Positions 46,473-58,957 of a stretch of 64,000 bases of DNA are shown one piece after another (within the stretch, counting starts at the first letter, position 1; each line of letters begins with the position of its first letter). The stretch comes from Tetrapyrgos nigripes (taxonomy: Eukaryota; Basidiomycota; Agaricomycetes; Agaricales; Campanellaceae), in NCBI GenBank assembly GCA_013368315.1, contig JAACJM010000038.1, positions 372,001 through 436,000 on the forward strand, in the 5' to 3' direction. The position numbers and the translations under genes are program-made. The notes below the pieces were generated by a model. It was not told where the DNA came from. It made no database searches and worked only from the letters and a program-made list of their open reading frames with translations.

Positions 46473-49270
46473 GGTTTTGGTTGACGTGGAGTGATAAAAG
46501 CTGGGTGTGGTTAGAGATCCACGCAAGCAACCATTTATAGTTTTGCAGGGAAACCCAAAAGAGAGGTGACGTTCAAAAAGCCCTCGGAGACTTAACGGGG
46601 TCCTGTAGATCGAACGCAACAACCTGATATGTCAGTAGTCAAAAAAAGACCCAACTTCTCGTACATGTCTAGATCGTTCTCATGCTTCGGATTTAGGTAA
46701 ACGGACCGAAATGACATTCTGAACGTCCCCTGATTGCATTGAGATTGCACCATGCTTCTTGCTATCTCTATTCTGTAACAGAAGGATCACGAGCGCAGAG
46801 TTCGACTTACTAGGTAACAGCCGGGAATCCCACAGAGGTGGCTCACTATTTCTCAGGTATTAGGGGAAACTTCGGTTATTGAAATATTCCCCTTGATTCG
46901 TCTGTAGAGATAATGAGCTTCACCCCGGGAAGAATCGTCAAAGATCAGAAAGAAACGCGGGACTCAACAGGTTGACCCCGGTGGCAGCTTTACATGTTCG
47001 GAAAAGCTAGCCGTTGGCGCTATATAGACGCATTGCATGCCACTTACCCTTGAGGTATCATTGCAGTCACATCGTTTTGACAAGGCGGAAAAATTCATCG
47101 AATAATCGGCAATATACATTCAAAAGAATTAAGCCTCTGATCAACCCTGAGCCATGCCTGAGGAAAAAAAAGGAATACTATTTTAAGGTTCTTAGTCAGG
47201 AACACACGCAACTTTTGTTGGTGGCCATCGAAAGAGCATACTTACATACAACGTAGTTTGGGCATTCATATATGAGAGTTGTATCAATACGTTCCTATAA
47301 TCGGGTACATCGTCAGTTATGATGTGTCGACTTCAGAGAAATGAACAATGCCATTTATTCAACTGCGCGGCTGAGAAGGTGAGGACGCGACCATTCTACG
47401 AAAATCAAATCCTGTTCGAGACTCGTCTAAATATCTGCGCTTCCCAGGTCTCTTTCGTGGTCGTGGTGGGAATATCTATACAACTTTTAAGAGGGGAAAT
47501 GATTAAAGGGACTCGCTCCTTACATCTGAGAGTTGTGCAATCATACCGTCGACGTAGCAATAGAGCTAGCAAGCATCTTGTCAGTTGCTGAATAATTAAT
47601 TCTGAAAACTCCAGGTTTGACATGAGAACAGCATGGGGTGCTAGATACTGTCGAAAGTCGAACTGCATGGGACGGAAACACATTGCATTCTACACTCTAT
47701 AGCATAGTGTGCAGGCTTGATCTGGGAATTGCCACCGTGGATTCGCGTGGAATGGCTTAACCTTCCAAACTGATCAAAGGGAGGAGGCATGGCGACGTAG
47801 CCGGCTTCACGGGCGGTACCGAAGACGTGAGACACAACGGAGGCGTATGTGCAAGCTGAGGATTTCCTTTCCAGGCTGCAGAGCAATAATATAAAATATA
47901 AACGATTGAGTGCTATACTACCTGGACTCACGCTGTGTCGCTGAGCGAAGCTCCACGTATCCGCTGCTTTTGAGAAACATACACGAGAAGCACACGGTTG
48001 ACATCCAAAATAATTTTGAGGGTGGAGAGTTAGACCAGAGACTCCTCAAAGCAGGCAAATCCCAAGGTCGTAGCATCTATTTTGAGCTTGGGCTGACAGG
48101 GAGTTACGAGCAGAAAGCTCACTTCAATCTGGTCGAAGATAGATTTCAATAATAAGCCAATTGCAAGTATTGAAGGATCACGGACGTGTTGGAAATAGAC
48201 TAATATTTCACAGTAGAAACCCAAGAATATGATCTCAGATCACGAAATTGAAGAACATTCCGGCGTAGCGCAAGACATTTTGCTCTCGAAATCTGAAAGT
48301 GCTCAATGGCAAGCCTAAATTTGGACGACTCAACAGAGACTCAGAGCTGCTCGGGAGCTGCTCGGAAGCTGACATACATACACAGAGATAAGGAGAAGAG
48401 CTTTCTGAAATCCGTGATCGCAAGATGACAGCCAGGAGATGACCATCATGGAGTCCAAGGCTAGCGCACGAGATACGTTTACCATCAGGGTCAACGACGG
48501 CCTCCATCTCGATGAAAGAAACCTATGTCATCTTGAAGTGAGTTTGACCCGTTGACGTGAGACATAAAGCTATTATTGCACAAGATAGCTGCAACCTAGA
48601 GCGTCAAATCTGTGATCAGAAGAGTTAGAAGAGTTGGTGGAAGCGAAAGAAAAGCGAACCTTGTCATGTGATTCGATACTCTCAAGGCCGCAACTCGGCC
48701 TTGGGTTTCTTCATAGCCGTAAGGAGTCATTTCTTATTATTACTCAGTTGCTATGGCCAAGCTGCATAGTGTGGTCATACCATACCCTCAGTCGTGCTAG
48801 ACGCGCCTATCGTTGTGGCAAGTAAGAGTTACCTGGATGACTTCAGTTGTTTCACGCTCCGACGCCACATTGCTATAAATACGCGTAGCTACGCGACATC
48901 TCGCGAGATACGGGCATACTAATCCAGAGTACTACTGCAATTACCGCGGCAAAGTTTCTATTCTCTGCGTCTGCATAAAAATAGCTATGCTGACTCTATT
49001 TCACCGTCATACAATCTGAGGCGCGGAGGTTTGAGGATCACCATACGAGCCATTTGAATTCCAATGGAATATCATACTCCCTAGAAATAAAGGTACAAAT
49101 CTTGAATGCGGTAATGTGCCTTGTAATATGTACGAGTACTAGATATGTGTGTGCTGTATAAGGACCTGGAGATGCTGTATGTGTATGTGTATGTGATGAT
49201 GTACATGTCGTAGTATACAAATCCAATCCAAAAGTCAAGAAAAGGGAAAAGGAGCGGAAGGGAGGGAGGT
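46473..49270. other. Gene-poor region
   Basis: Minus-strand pieces at 48507-48240 (with plausible splice sites) and 47931-47641 might be short exons, but no family or consistent frame emerged. The first 300 bases hold the WOPR promoter. Confidence 0.35.
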
Positions 49271-52200
49271 CTAAGTCGATGTAGGATCTAGTACGTCAGG
49301 CTTAAAACGAAGACGAGCAATAAGGAGGGTGTTCCAAGGTGCTCCTTCAGGCGAGACCTTGCTAGCGGAGAGGGAGTTTTCCGTGACTGGTTCGTGATAA
49401 GACGGACCAACGACATCAGTTGGGAAACCAGTGTCCGTCGTGAATGTACCCCATGGTTGGCCAGTTCTGGCGGCGGTGAAAACATTGAAGTGTCCCTGCG
49501 AAAACAGTTCTATTCAGACAAGATTTATCACTCATGAGACTATTGCGCATACCTGGCCGTCTGGGTGACTATGACTCACGAACAGACCATAGTCGGGAGT
49601 ATCCAGAGTTCCGATGACTGACTCAATATCACAATAAGAGCATGATTGCCGTCAATGAATTGAGGACTTACCCAGGAACAGATCTTCCTTTTGGATATGG
49701 TGCTGGGAACCAAAAATCTCTAAAATTGCGTCCACGTTTGCCTTGAACCATTTTTTGGGTGCATCGAGGCTGTCTACATAACGGTATACTGTCGTCTCTG
49801 TGCACATGTGCGCTGTCTTGTGACCTGCTCGCAGAGGGAACGAATAGCGCCTGGATACACTTTGCCTGATAGAGGAGAACCATCTCAGCCTTTTCAAGTT
49901 GTCAGTTTCGACATGAGAAAAAATCACTCACGAAATCGTGCCATCTCCTCTACTCTTGAAAGTTAGCAGACCAGCAATGGCATCTAGTCCCCTTAAGGCA
50001 GCATTCCGTTTATCTTGACGTTGGCTGCCAGTCGACAGTCTGCCGTAACCATGCACTGACGGCAAACCTCTAACAGCGACGTTTGATGACTTCTCTGGAT
50101 TGAAGGCATTGAAGAGTGTGACGAACGTCCCCCGAGGTTTAGAAAGGAAGCCTACAGCCCCAAGCCCAACAGGACTGGGACTCCACAACGGAAGAACGAC
50201 TGTAGAGATCACGTCAGTAAAGAGTATGATGACATGATGAGCGTAAAACACTCACGAGATGGGTGGAAGTCATGCTGTAAGAGCAGTCTATACCTTCGCT
50301 CATTCCTCTGCTCTGCAATGATATCATTGGCAGGAGGAGGAGAGTCATACCCGTCATACTCAAGAAGAGCATTGCGGGCTTCATCACCACTGTCACTGGG
50401 AGTTGAGGTGAATATAGACGAGGTGTCGCTGGACGTTTCAGAGGGTGTATAGGTGACCGGTTCCGGTCTCTGGACACGAGATGTAGTGACAGTTTCTTCA
50501 CGATGAGAAAGTAGGGATGGGAAGGTTGGCGATAGAGAGAGGTCGCGAGCAGTGCGGAAAGACGCTGCATCAGAGGACTGCGGGGAGGTACTGAGATTGT
50601 ACCCAGTGTCACGAGCTATAGAGGAAACTTAATCAGTAACGGCAACTGTAAAGCCTGACCGACACATACGAGATGAGCCGGGTAATGGGATGGGGTGCAT
50701 ATCAGGACTAGGTCTAGAGATTTGCGGTGACCTATCCCGGTCAGCCCAATCAGGCACCCTCGGGGATTGCACGTCTTCAGAGTTGTATCCAGCATTCCTT
50801 CTCAGTAGCTTGAGGTCCCGAGCAACCTCTGAGAAAGAAGGTCGGTCAAATGGATCGGAAGCCCAGCAACGTCTAAGGAGGTCTTGTACGTCTTGAGTAG
50901 AGAAACGAGTTGAAGGAATATGAGGACGACTCTTTTCATCTATGTAACTGGTCAGTAACGGATAGGGGGAAAGCCAATTGAGAGACGTACGCAGAACTAC
51001 GTGCCTGACAGTATCGTCATCCATCAACGGCCAAGGCAAGCGGCCCATGGAAAGAATCTCTATACAACAGATGGAGAATGCGTACACGTCCATCTCTACA
51101 GTGAACTGAATAGCGCCTAACATTAACTCGGGTGCCTGCCAACGTAAGGTACCGTCTACAGCATCACCCGTGAGTTCTCATAACACAAGACAGAAGATAC
51201 AACGTACGAGGGAGAGGTGTTCCACTAATCCTGAACGCCTCTGACTTCATCTCACTCTGACCAAAGTCGGAGATAACGCAATGAATCCTGTCATCAACCA
51301 GGACGTTGGAGGCCTGTGAAACGAAGGTGGTAAAATTAACATCTGGAATATCTAAGAAAACGAGCACGAACCTTCAAATCCCCATGCAAAACACCGTGAC
51401 TATGCAAGTATTCCATTCCTTTCGCGATCTCGTGCATAAATTTGAGGAGATCCCACTCCTTCGCAACCTCGCCAGAGAGAACACTGCTTCCACTTCCACT
51501 CCTTCCTCTACCACCAGCCCCAGAGGGAGTATGCTGGTGACTAGAGCTGTTGGCACTAGTCATACCCAGACCCAAGCCCAAGCCGATGCCCATGGCAGCT
51601 TCTCTATCCCTCCCAACCGACAAAGACGATCCAACGAGACTGCCAAGACCACCACCAGGCCACGAAGGCAGACTACCCGTCCTACTCCGAAGACTGTCAT
51701 GGCCGGCACTCAACGTTAAGCCTAGAGGTATACCTCGCTCCGTCACATGCTTCAAGAACTCAGGGAGGGTGCCGTTCTTCAAGTATGGACTGACGAAGAA
51801 CCAAGGAGGATCACTGGATGCTGACGAAGCTCCATAGAGCTCAAGGACATTGGGATGTCGAAGACTCTTCCAGATTCCCATCTCGCGCTGGAAGAGCTTG
51901 CGTGGAGTCGTCTCGGCGAGAACCTTGACTGCGACGGTGCGTTGACGCCATGTACCTCGGTAGACATCAGAGAAGAAGCCAATACCGACCTTTTCGTCCG
52001 TCTCGATTTCAAACCTGAGAAAGGAGAATACGTCAATAAAGAAGAAGAGAAAGGAAATGAGAAAACGAAACGCACTGGGTAATAGTCCAAGAGGGCAAGT
52101 TCAAATCCTTTGCAGGAGTCCGACTCATCCTCCTCATCGCGTCAATACCCATTTCAATGAATTCCCTGTCCAACGTATCCCTCGAGATGCCAGACGAAGG

Positions 52201-55096
52201 ACGACTTTCACCACTGCTTCCAGTACCTTTGGAAGAGGAATGGGTACTCGCAGTCCCAACAGTGATGGTCGTAGAAACAGTCTTGCTCCTCTTTAGACCA
52301 GATATCGACATCCTCTTCTTTCCCTTATCCTTCTGCCCACTCACATTCTCCTCCCTGGGAGCACCTGAAAGATTACCACTATCTTCCACGGCAACACCAT
52401 TACCAACACCGCTGCTCCCGTTTTGCATACTGAGTCTTCTTGCCATATTCGTCAACGTCCGTCTACTAGATGCTCGAGGGAATTTGGGTCGCGTCATCCC
52501 ACTTGCCGGCTCAACCTCGGCTGCAGCATCCACATAGCTCCCAGAAATGACTCCAGAACCCACGATCGATTGTTCTCCACCGCCACTTGTGCCTACACTT
52601 GCCCCGGAAGTAGTCTCGACACTCACCATCCTTTCCTGCTCCATAATCCTCTCCAGCGCCCTCTGAAGCGTCTTGATAGCTTCAGGCATTTCATCTCTCC
52701 TCACACCCAACACTTCCATAATCTCGGCATCATTCCCACTACCCAATGCACCCCTCATCCTATTCCGCAAATCTGCCAAGTCAGCAGCTGCGTCCAGCTC
52801 GCTTTGTTCCTGGCGCAAAGAGGCGAGGGTCATCATGACGTTTTCGGGAGGTACTTGAGAAGCTGGGATGAAACGAGAATCTGGGGTGACTGCAGATTGA
52901 TCTTCAGTTGCAGAAGTGAAGGCAGTGGTGAATGTGAAGGGAGCCGAAACAACTGGGGAGAAAGGCTCTGTAGCTTCTATAGCGGCAGATCCATGCATGG
53001 GGGTTGCAGGTGGAGAAGGTGTTGCTGGAATGATCCCGACCTTTTCAGACGCCAAACCAAGCCTGTTGCCCATGGTCGGCGTAACAGTACCAGATGAGCC
53101 TGCTTGAGATGACGGAGGGCCCAAAGATACGTTTGACAGGGAAGGATGGGAACTAGAGGGTGGAAGACCGGCGGTTGTCTCAGCTGCACTCATTATCATC
53201 CCAGCGAGCGGCTGGACCTGATATGGGAACTTTGGGTGCTGCTGAGGTACGAGAAGTCGAGAAACAGCTGAAGCTCCTGCCGATGGATCAGTTCCGAGCG
53301 GGTCGTGAGCTGTCAGGACACCAGATAGTTGTAAAGCGTTTGATGAGGAAGATGTGGCGGACGCTGAAGAAGGTCCTGCTTCGACGAGCCCAACGGTGCT
53401 TGAAGAAGACCCGGCCAACGCTGCTATACGGGAGATGGTAACCAATGACGCCATGGAAGCCAGCCTGTCGCGTTCCATCATCTCTCGCATCATGTTCTGA
53501 GTCTCCTGAACTTGTTTGAGGATACGGATCTGAATCGAAAGCTGAAAGCAAATTAATCAGGACAAAGACGAATGGGAAAGAAGAGGATATCTAGCATACA
53601 CTAAACATCCCCAGAGCCTCCTGCAGCGAAGCATTACACCCAGCCAGTTGCTTCAGAATCTCTTCCCTCCGGAGATAGCGCTTCAAGAACTTCTGGTGAC
53701 CCTGCTTTTGGAGAAAAGCGAGACACGTAGCAAAGGACCTGTAGATTATACGTCAGTACAGTTAAATTAAAGAAAAAACAGTAGGAGCATACTCTGATAG
53801 CCTCGCTATCGGCACCATCAACTCTTCACCAACCTGATCACCAGCATCCCAGACCTCTTGCCTTACCGAGAGCAGAATGTCGGCACAATGCTCCGTCAGA
53901 CGTAAACATTGTATACGGTTGTCCTGTGCAAAAGAAAAGAGGAAGAAACGAAAGGGAGGGGAAAGAGGTGATTATATGCATCAGAAAACAGGTAAGAAAG
54001 ATATAACCATTCAACGCACGTCGACGAGCTGTAACGCATCCCAGATCTCCAAGAGGGTGCTTGCAGCAACACGGAGGCCAGGAACAGGTGCAAGCTCCAA
54101 AAGATCCACCGAGAGGAGAAGAGCTTCATGGCCCACGAGTTGCGCATTTCCGAGCACCGAACTAACGGCTTGAGCAACACGCTGAAAGAGCCAAAAGAAA
54201 GTTAGGATGTCAATAAAACTCGAATGACGAATGAATAGAGGATACAAAAAGGTGCAAAGAGGGGAGAAGAAAGCCATCATCATAGAACGTAATTCCCCAA
54301 ATATGACCGAGAAATAAGCGGTTGCGATGCATGATGGAAAGTACTCGGGGACAGGCAACAAGTGGAACAGGGAGATAAATGGCATATAGGGCGATGGAAT
54401 GAAAAATAAGGAGCATAGCCTTGTTTTGGGAGACGCATTGGAGAAAGGATACGGAAATAAGACAGAAAAAGCAAAACAGCGAAAACTCACGTCTCGAGTA
54501 GTCATCCAACCCTGCATCTGCTCGTCAGGTACAGTTGCTTTTCGTTTTGGGGACTCCTTCCATGGCCTGGGCTTTCGCTCATCCGACCTCCACCAGGCAG
54601 AAAGACTTGTTGGAGCGATAGAATCTTTGAATTCCTCCAACGGTCCTGGAGCTTTGGGCCTCGACCGAGAGCGAAGTCTGAAAGAAGAGGACGCTGATAG
54701 GGACTCCTCAGCATCACCGGGACGGATGGTGAGCGTTTGGGACAAAGCTGGACTAAGTGGAGGAGAGAGAAGGGCACCAGCTGAGGTGGAGGCAAGCAAG
54801 TTGTTGTTAGCTGCATTGGGGACATTTGGTGACGATTCACGCGAAGATGAAAGTGCTGAAAACGAGTGGCCACGTTCTCTGGTCCGAGAAGCAGATGAGC
54901 CTGAAGGCGAGGGGGAAAACGAAGATGAGGAAGATGGGTTGAGTGGTGACTTGACTTTAGGGACCGCCATTGACGAGGATGAAGGAGATGATAGCGCCGA
55001 GCTTCCTTGAGATGATAGCGTCGCCGTGGACTCTGAAGACGACCGGGGTGACGCCGCCGCCGTTGGCTTTGGCGACGGCTTTGACTGCGTGCTCAT
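49271..55096 (-). CDS. TKL-type protein kinase with N-terminal MLKL-like helical domain, about 1,599 aa
   Basis: Fourteen exons (minus): 55096-54491, 54181-54020, 53923-53793, 53738-53600, 53541-52076, 52014-51372, 51313-51208, 51155-50991, 50939-50670, 50615-50256, 50199-49932, 49865-49672, 49617-49553, 49495-49271; 4,800 nt in frame. Residues 1-200 are Ser/Pro-rich. About 203-360 is all-helical and resembles the MLKL N-terminal (four-helix bundle) domain of many agaricomycete proteins. About 360-830 is disordered. The kinase (about 835-1185) has KVGIGFFSDVYRG, VAVKVL, HGDLKASNVLVD, DFG and TLRWQAPEL, so it should be active; a 100-residue Gly/Ser insert precedes the catalytic loop. The last 250 residues contain SRRYSFPLRAGHKTAHMC and VIGTLDTPDYGLFVSHSHP, a conserved fungal end of unknown role. 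An in-frame 5' exon upstream cannot be excluded. Confidence 0.85.
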
Positions 55097-56272
55097 TGCT
55101 GCGGACGACGGTGATAAGGACGGAAAGGACGCGTAAAACGGTGAAGAAGGCCGTCTGCAAGACAATAAGAGCGATAAATTACAAGACTAGAATGTGAAAT
55201 TGGATGGTGATGGTGGTCGAGGGGAAACCAGCGACTCGCGTATTTAAAATGCCCAGACGTCACATCAACCCGGTTTCCCAATTAGGACCGTGGGAACATC
55301 CTCGACAATCTAATCTCCTGGCACGGCAACATCTCTCCCGCAACTCTGATTCTTACCGCGGACATTGCTGCTCCATGTGCCGCCGTTCCAAGACATTTGC
55401 TCAGTTTTCAAGGTAATATTGAGGCCGGATTCTACTCGCATCTTCTAGTCGATTTCTCTCGCATTTTCCATCCATTCCAAGGTCAAAATCTAATCATTCT
55501 CGCCTCTAGCAGCCCCAGAATGCAACCTTCCATTTCGTATGGATCCAACAATACAGTCTCCGTTGCTGTGGCAGTAACTCGTTAAAGTCGTCTACTGCGC
55601 TTGAGCCGACCTTATACGGCACATTGCCCGACAAAGCTCGATATAGCCGGGGACTACTGTTGTTCAAGTCAACGTGCACACGTCATCGTCTTCGGCTCTC
55701 CTCACCACTACACGTTGCATGGCCATAACTACCTCTTGGTGTCTTTCTTGCGTGTAGCTACCTACTCCACTCTAGTCTCTCCGCTCACAAGTTAATAAAG
55801 CCCCTGACTCGCTACTACACTCAGTTCCGTAGGTCCATGATTATGAACACCGGAAGGATCACGCAAATCACCTGCAACTTCCAATGGCACTGACCTTGTG
55901 CATTCCTCCTCGACACAACTCTGCTATGCAAGGGCGCAACCGACAGATCCGTAGCCCTAGCGCAACTCAAAAATCTACTAACTTTACTTTTGAAAAGGGC
56001 CCGACAGAGCTGTATACATCGATCAAAAGACCTTCTTGGCCTACATCCGAATTTATGTTGACTTTCTTTCTGAATTTCTTCGAGCATCTCGTCGATCATT
56101 AACATTTTTGACGGCTTCACCCCACTTTTTCAATCCTTTCATAATATCTAATGTTTCGCCATGTCAACTTCTCGACGACTCCTCAGAGCAGAGCCTCGGG
56201 CTGTTCCTCGGAGATAGCGGATTGCATAGACTGAGTCAGGAGTGAGTATATATTGATTCATCCTCAAAGTCC
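55097..56272. other. Intergenic region
   Basis: Promoter of the kinase gene; an AG at 55156-55155 (minus) may end a 5'-UTR intron. No other feature was supported. Confidence 0.45.
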
Positions 56273-57344
56273 ATGATGCTGGTAAGAGCTCTGTCTGCTA
56301 TGCACCCATCCCAGGACATACAATATCCTCGAAATTCTCTGCACAAGCTTGACCACGATTCTGATTCTCTTTTAGTAGATAAGTCCGTCTTATGCATCCC
56401 GAGGAGTCCCCTAATCACGAAAGTCGCTTCACACTGCCAATGTCTGAACTATTACTCCTCTTCACAATTCGGATATCGATCACCCCTCCGGTCCCGTAAG
56501 TACCATCCATATCCACGCGCCTCGTACGTCGGTCGTCGTTATACGCCGGCAAATCTATTCAACGATGTTTCAGTACTAGTCTAACGTCTGCTTTTCTAGA
56601 ACTCACCCTCGTACTATTGCACATGCACCTACCAATCGTCTTCAGGAGGCTTTAAGACCCGCCGGTCCCAAAGTCCTTCAAACATGTGGATGTAGATGTC
56701 TGCTAACGAGGGCCGGTTTTCGTTCAAGCCTGAGTACATGCATCAAGTCATTCATCTCTTGTAAGTGTAGTCCGCTAATTCATTCTTAACGATCTACTAG
56801 TACTAAACGCTACCTAGTAAGTAAAACTCGAAGAACCAGTATTTCATATCGGAGCCGTGACCGATCTGCCAAGTGCGAGGTTAATCTCCTCCGGAAACGA
56901 CGAGCAGTACTTATCATAATGATCAGTGATAGGTAGTAACCTGAAGTACTGACCTTTACTGCTTCAGGCCGTCATTAGGCCACGACGATATGATGGTTTC
57001 TGATTCCGAAGTTGATTTGGCAGTGGACGTTGGTATTCCAAATCCCAAGCTACCAGACTTGAACCAGGTAAAACTCTTTCTCTTTCTCTCCTCTTCTCTC
57101 TAAACTCGGAGTTATCGTGATGATCCCTCAATTCCGTTGTGATTAGTCGCTAACATTATCACCTCTCATTGTATGCCGAGGAGAAACTATTCAGATTGCC
57201 TCCGCTGCGACATATCGCCCGGTGAATAAATCTAAGTCCGAAGAGGTATGTTGAGTGGCATGGCATCAATTGCAAGTCTTCAAGCCACTGCATTGATAAT
57301 GGCTCAGGCGAGTCCACAATGGCGCTTTAAAAACCTTACTTGAC
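56273..57344 (+). other. Unassigned exons, possibly a degraded gene
   Basis: Coding-like pieces with good splice signals occur in order: 56273-56511 (DIQYPRNSLHKLDHDSD follows the start), 56600-56760, and 56987-57071, 57149-57244, 57309-57344, the last three joining smoothly (DLNQ-SLTLSPLIVCRGE-ASPQWRFKNLT, stop). The earlier pieces do not join in phase, so the gene is either broken or my junctions are wrong. No family recognised. Confidence 0.3.
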
Positions 57345-57643
57345 CGCTCAATGACAATTGGGGCGTTGACCATCGTTTCCTAATTTGGAACTATGTTTGT
57401 TCTGGAACAAAAGGATTTTGCGTTTGGTACCACAGGCTAAAGCGTAAGATTGAAACGGTATAAAGGGATCTCTTTTTTGTTCTGATAAAGCACCACAGTC
57501 CTTGACTGCTATCTTCGCCACCAGCATTGCCTCCGTTCGTCCTTCCTTCCATTCGCCCGTCTCCTTCAACTCCTACTTGGCTAGTGGTACGCCTTCCCAT
57601 GTCTTGCAGAATGCGTTACACTCAACGCAGAATCTCTCTCAGC

Positions 57644-57931
57644 ATGTCATATCAACAGGGATCCCGCAGCGTCAATGCTGTACCCATTTTCAACGCCGTA
57701 AAAGCCGACCCATGCTCTCTCGCCAGCCAACTCACCTGGAGCAATGTCACGTGTAGAGGTTGCGGAAACAAAGTTCCACAAGACTCCAGAACACGCAATT
57801 TCGCAAACTGGGCAGATCACAGAAGTCAGTGTATTTTGTTGAGGGCGGATCAGAGTACATGGATACACCCACTGGTACGGGATAATCCCAGGGTAATACA
57901 CTCCTCCTCTAGGTGCGTCAAACTCGTTTAG
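57644..57931 (+). CDS. Small Cys/His protein, putative zinc-binding, about 95 aa
   Basis: A single open frame with LASQLTWSNVTCRGCGNK followed by W-x2-H-x3-C (NWADHRSQC). C-x2-C then W..H..C is a small zinc-finger-like motif found repeatedly in uncharacterised agaricomycete proteins. The tail after ILLR looks non-conserved and could be replaced by splicing. No function is assigned. Sequence just downstream (57872-57983) is shared with the 3' flank of the GTPase at 62609-63505. Confidence 0.42.
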   Translation: MSYQQGSRSVNAVPIFNAVKADPCSLASQLTWSNVTCRGCGNKVPQDSRTRNFANWADHRSQCILLRADQSTWIHPLVRDNPRVIHSSSRCVKLV

Positions 57932-58957
57932 CATATAGACAGAGCAACGACTTACCTACTTCCTTTCTTGTTGCAGACATGACCGTGAGTGAGAAGGAAC
58001 GATGAAGCTGTTAGGATTCCATAATGTTGTCCTTGCTTTCCAAATGCTATCCAATGCTTTCCTTGTTATGCTCAATAAATTGCTTTTTCAACCAAATCAT
58101 CGTGTCGGCTAGAGATCCTAGATGTCAACTAACTTGAAGTAGACCTTTCGATTGGCAAAGTGCTATAGACAATACAGTTCTGTCGTACGCCTTTCGGAAG
58201 ACCTCAGGAGCAGAAACCCAACGAGACCTGCAACCTAAAACCTATAGCATCAGCTGGGACCTTCGATGCAACTTGAAATGACGCACCGACCGCCGGTGTT
58301 GGCGACTCTGGCGACTCGTTCAACTAGCTTCAATTGACAATACGGTCACCCTGACAGTCCAATCCGAAAAACTATGGTTTACAAGCGGAAAATGAAGCGA
58401 ACATGTAGCAAATGGTTCCAAGAGGTAGCGCTCCGGGCCAAGGTCTTCGGTTGGCAACAAGCTGGCTTGCAACGTGATGGTAAAAGACTTGGCGAAGTGA
58501 AAAAATGTGACTGCCGTGACGCGTCGGTCATCGTCCGACTCTCGTTGTCAAGGAGGTCGTCTTAGGTCTACCGTTCTGTTCACAACCACTGGTCGAAATA
58601 TCGCCAATAGAACAGATACTTTGACAGGTATGTACCGTCGTCTTGTTGTGCTTACTGCTTGCTTGGACATTGCGGGATCAGTTCATTGTTGGATGCAAAA
58701 GTGGGCACTGCAACCAGCTCGTTGCTTAGCGTGTCAACGCAGACGAGACGAAGATACGTCCTTGAAGACATTGCTGGAGGTTATGAAACCCAGAGGACAT
58801 CCTCTATAACTCACTCAGAGCCAAGGTACGTATAATATTGCCATTTAATGTTGAGATATCAATTGCTGATCACTACTGCCGTATTTACGTCCAGCTTCCC
58901 GTATGCTTATAGCATCAACATCTTTGATAACGCTACACTGCTAGCTTTCAGATGATA
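57932..58957. other. Intergenic region in the GTPase cluster
   Basis: Contains the duplicated flank at 57872-57983 (start overlaps the previous gene). Small plus-strand frames at 58374-58565 and 58507-58809 have no recognisable features. Confidence 0.4.

Noticed and set aside
52423..53097. 224-codon plus-strand open frame
   Set aside because: It lies opposite the long fifth exon of the kinase gene, whose Ser/Thr-rich low-complexity codons leave the antisense frame open by chance.
54399..55010. 203-codon plus-strand open frame rich in Glu, Asp and Gly
   Set aside because: Antisense of the Ser/Pro-rich first exon of the kinase gene; no splice or family support.
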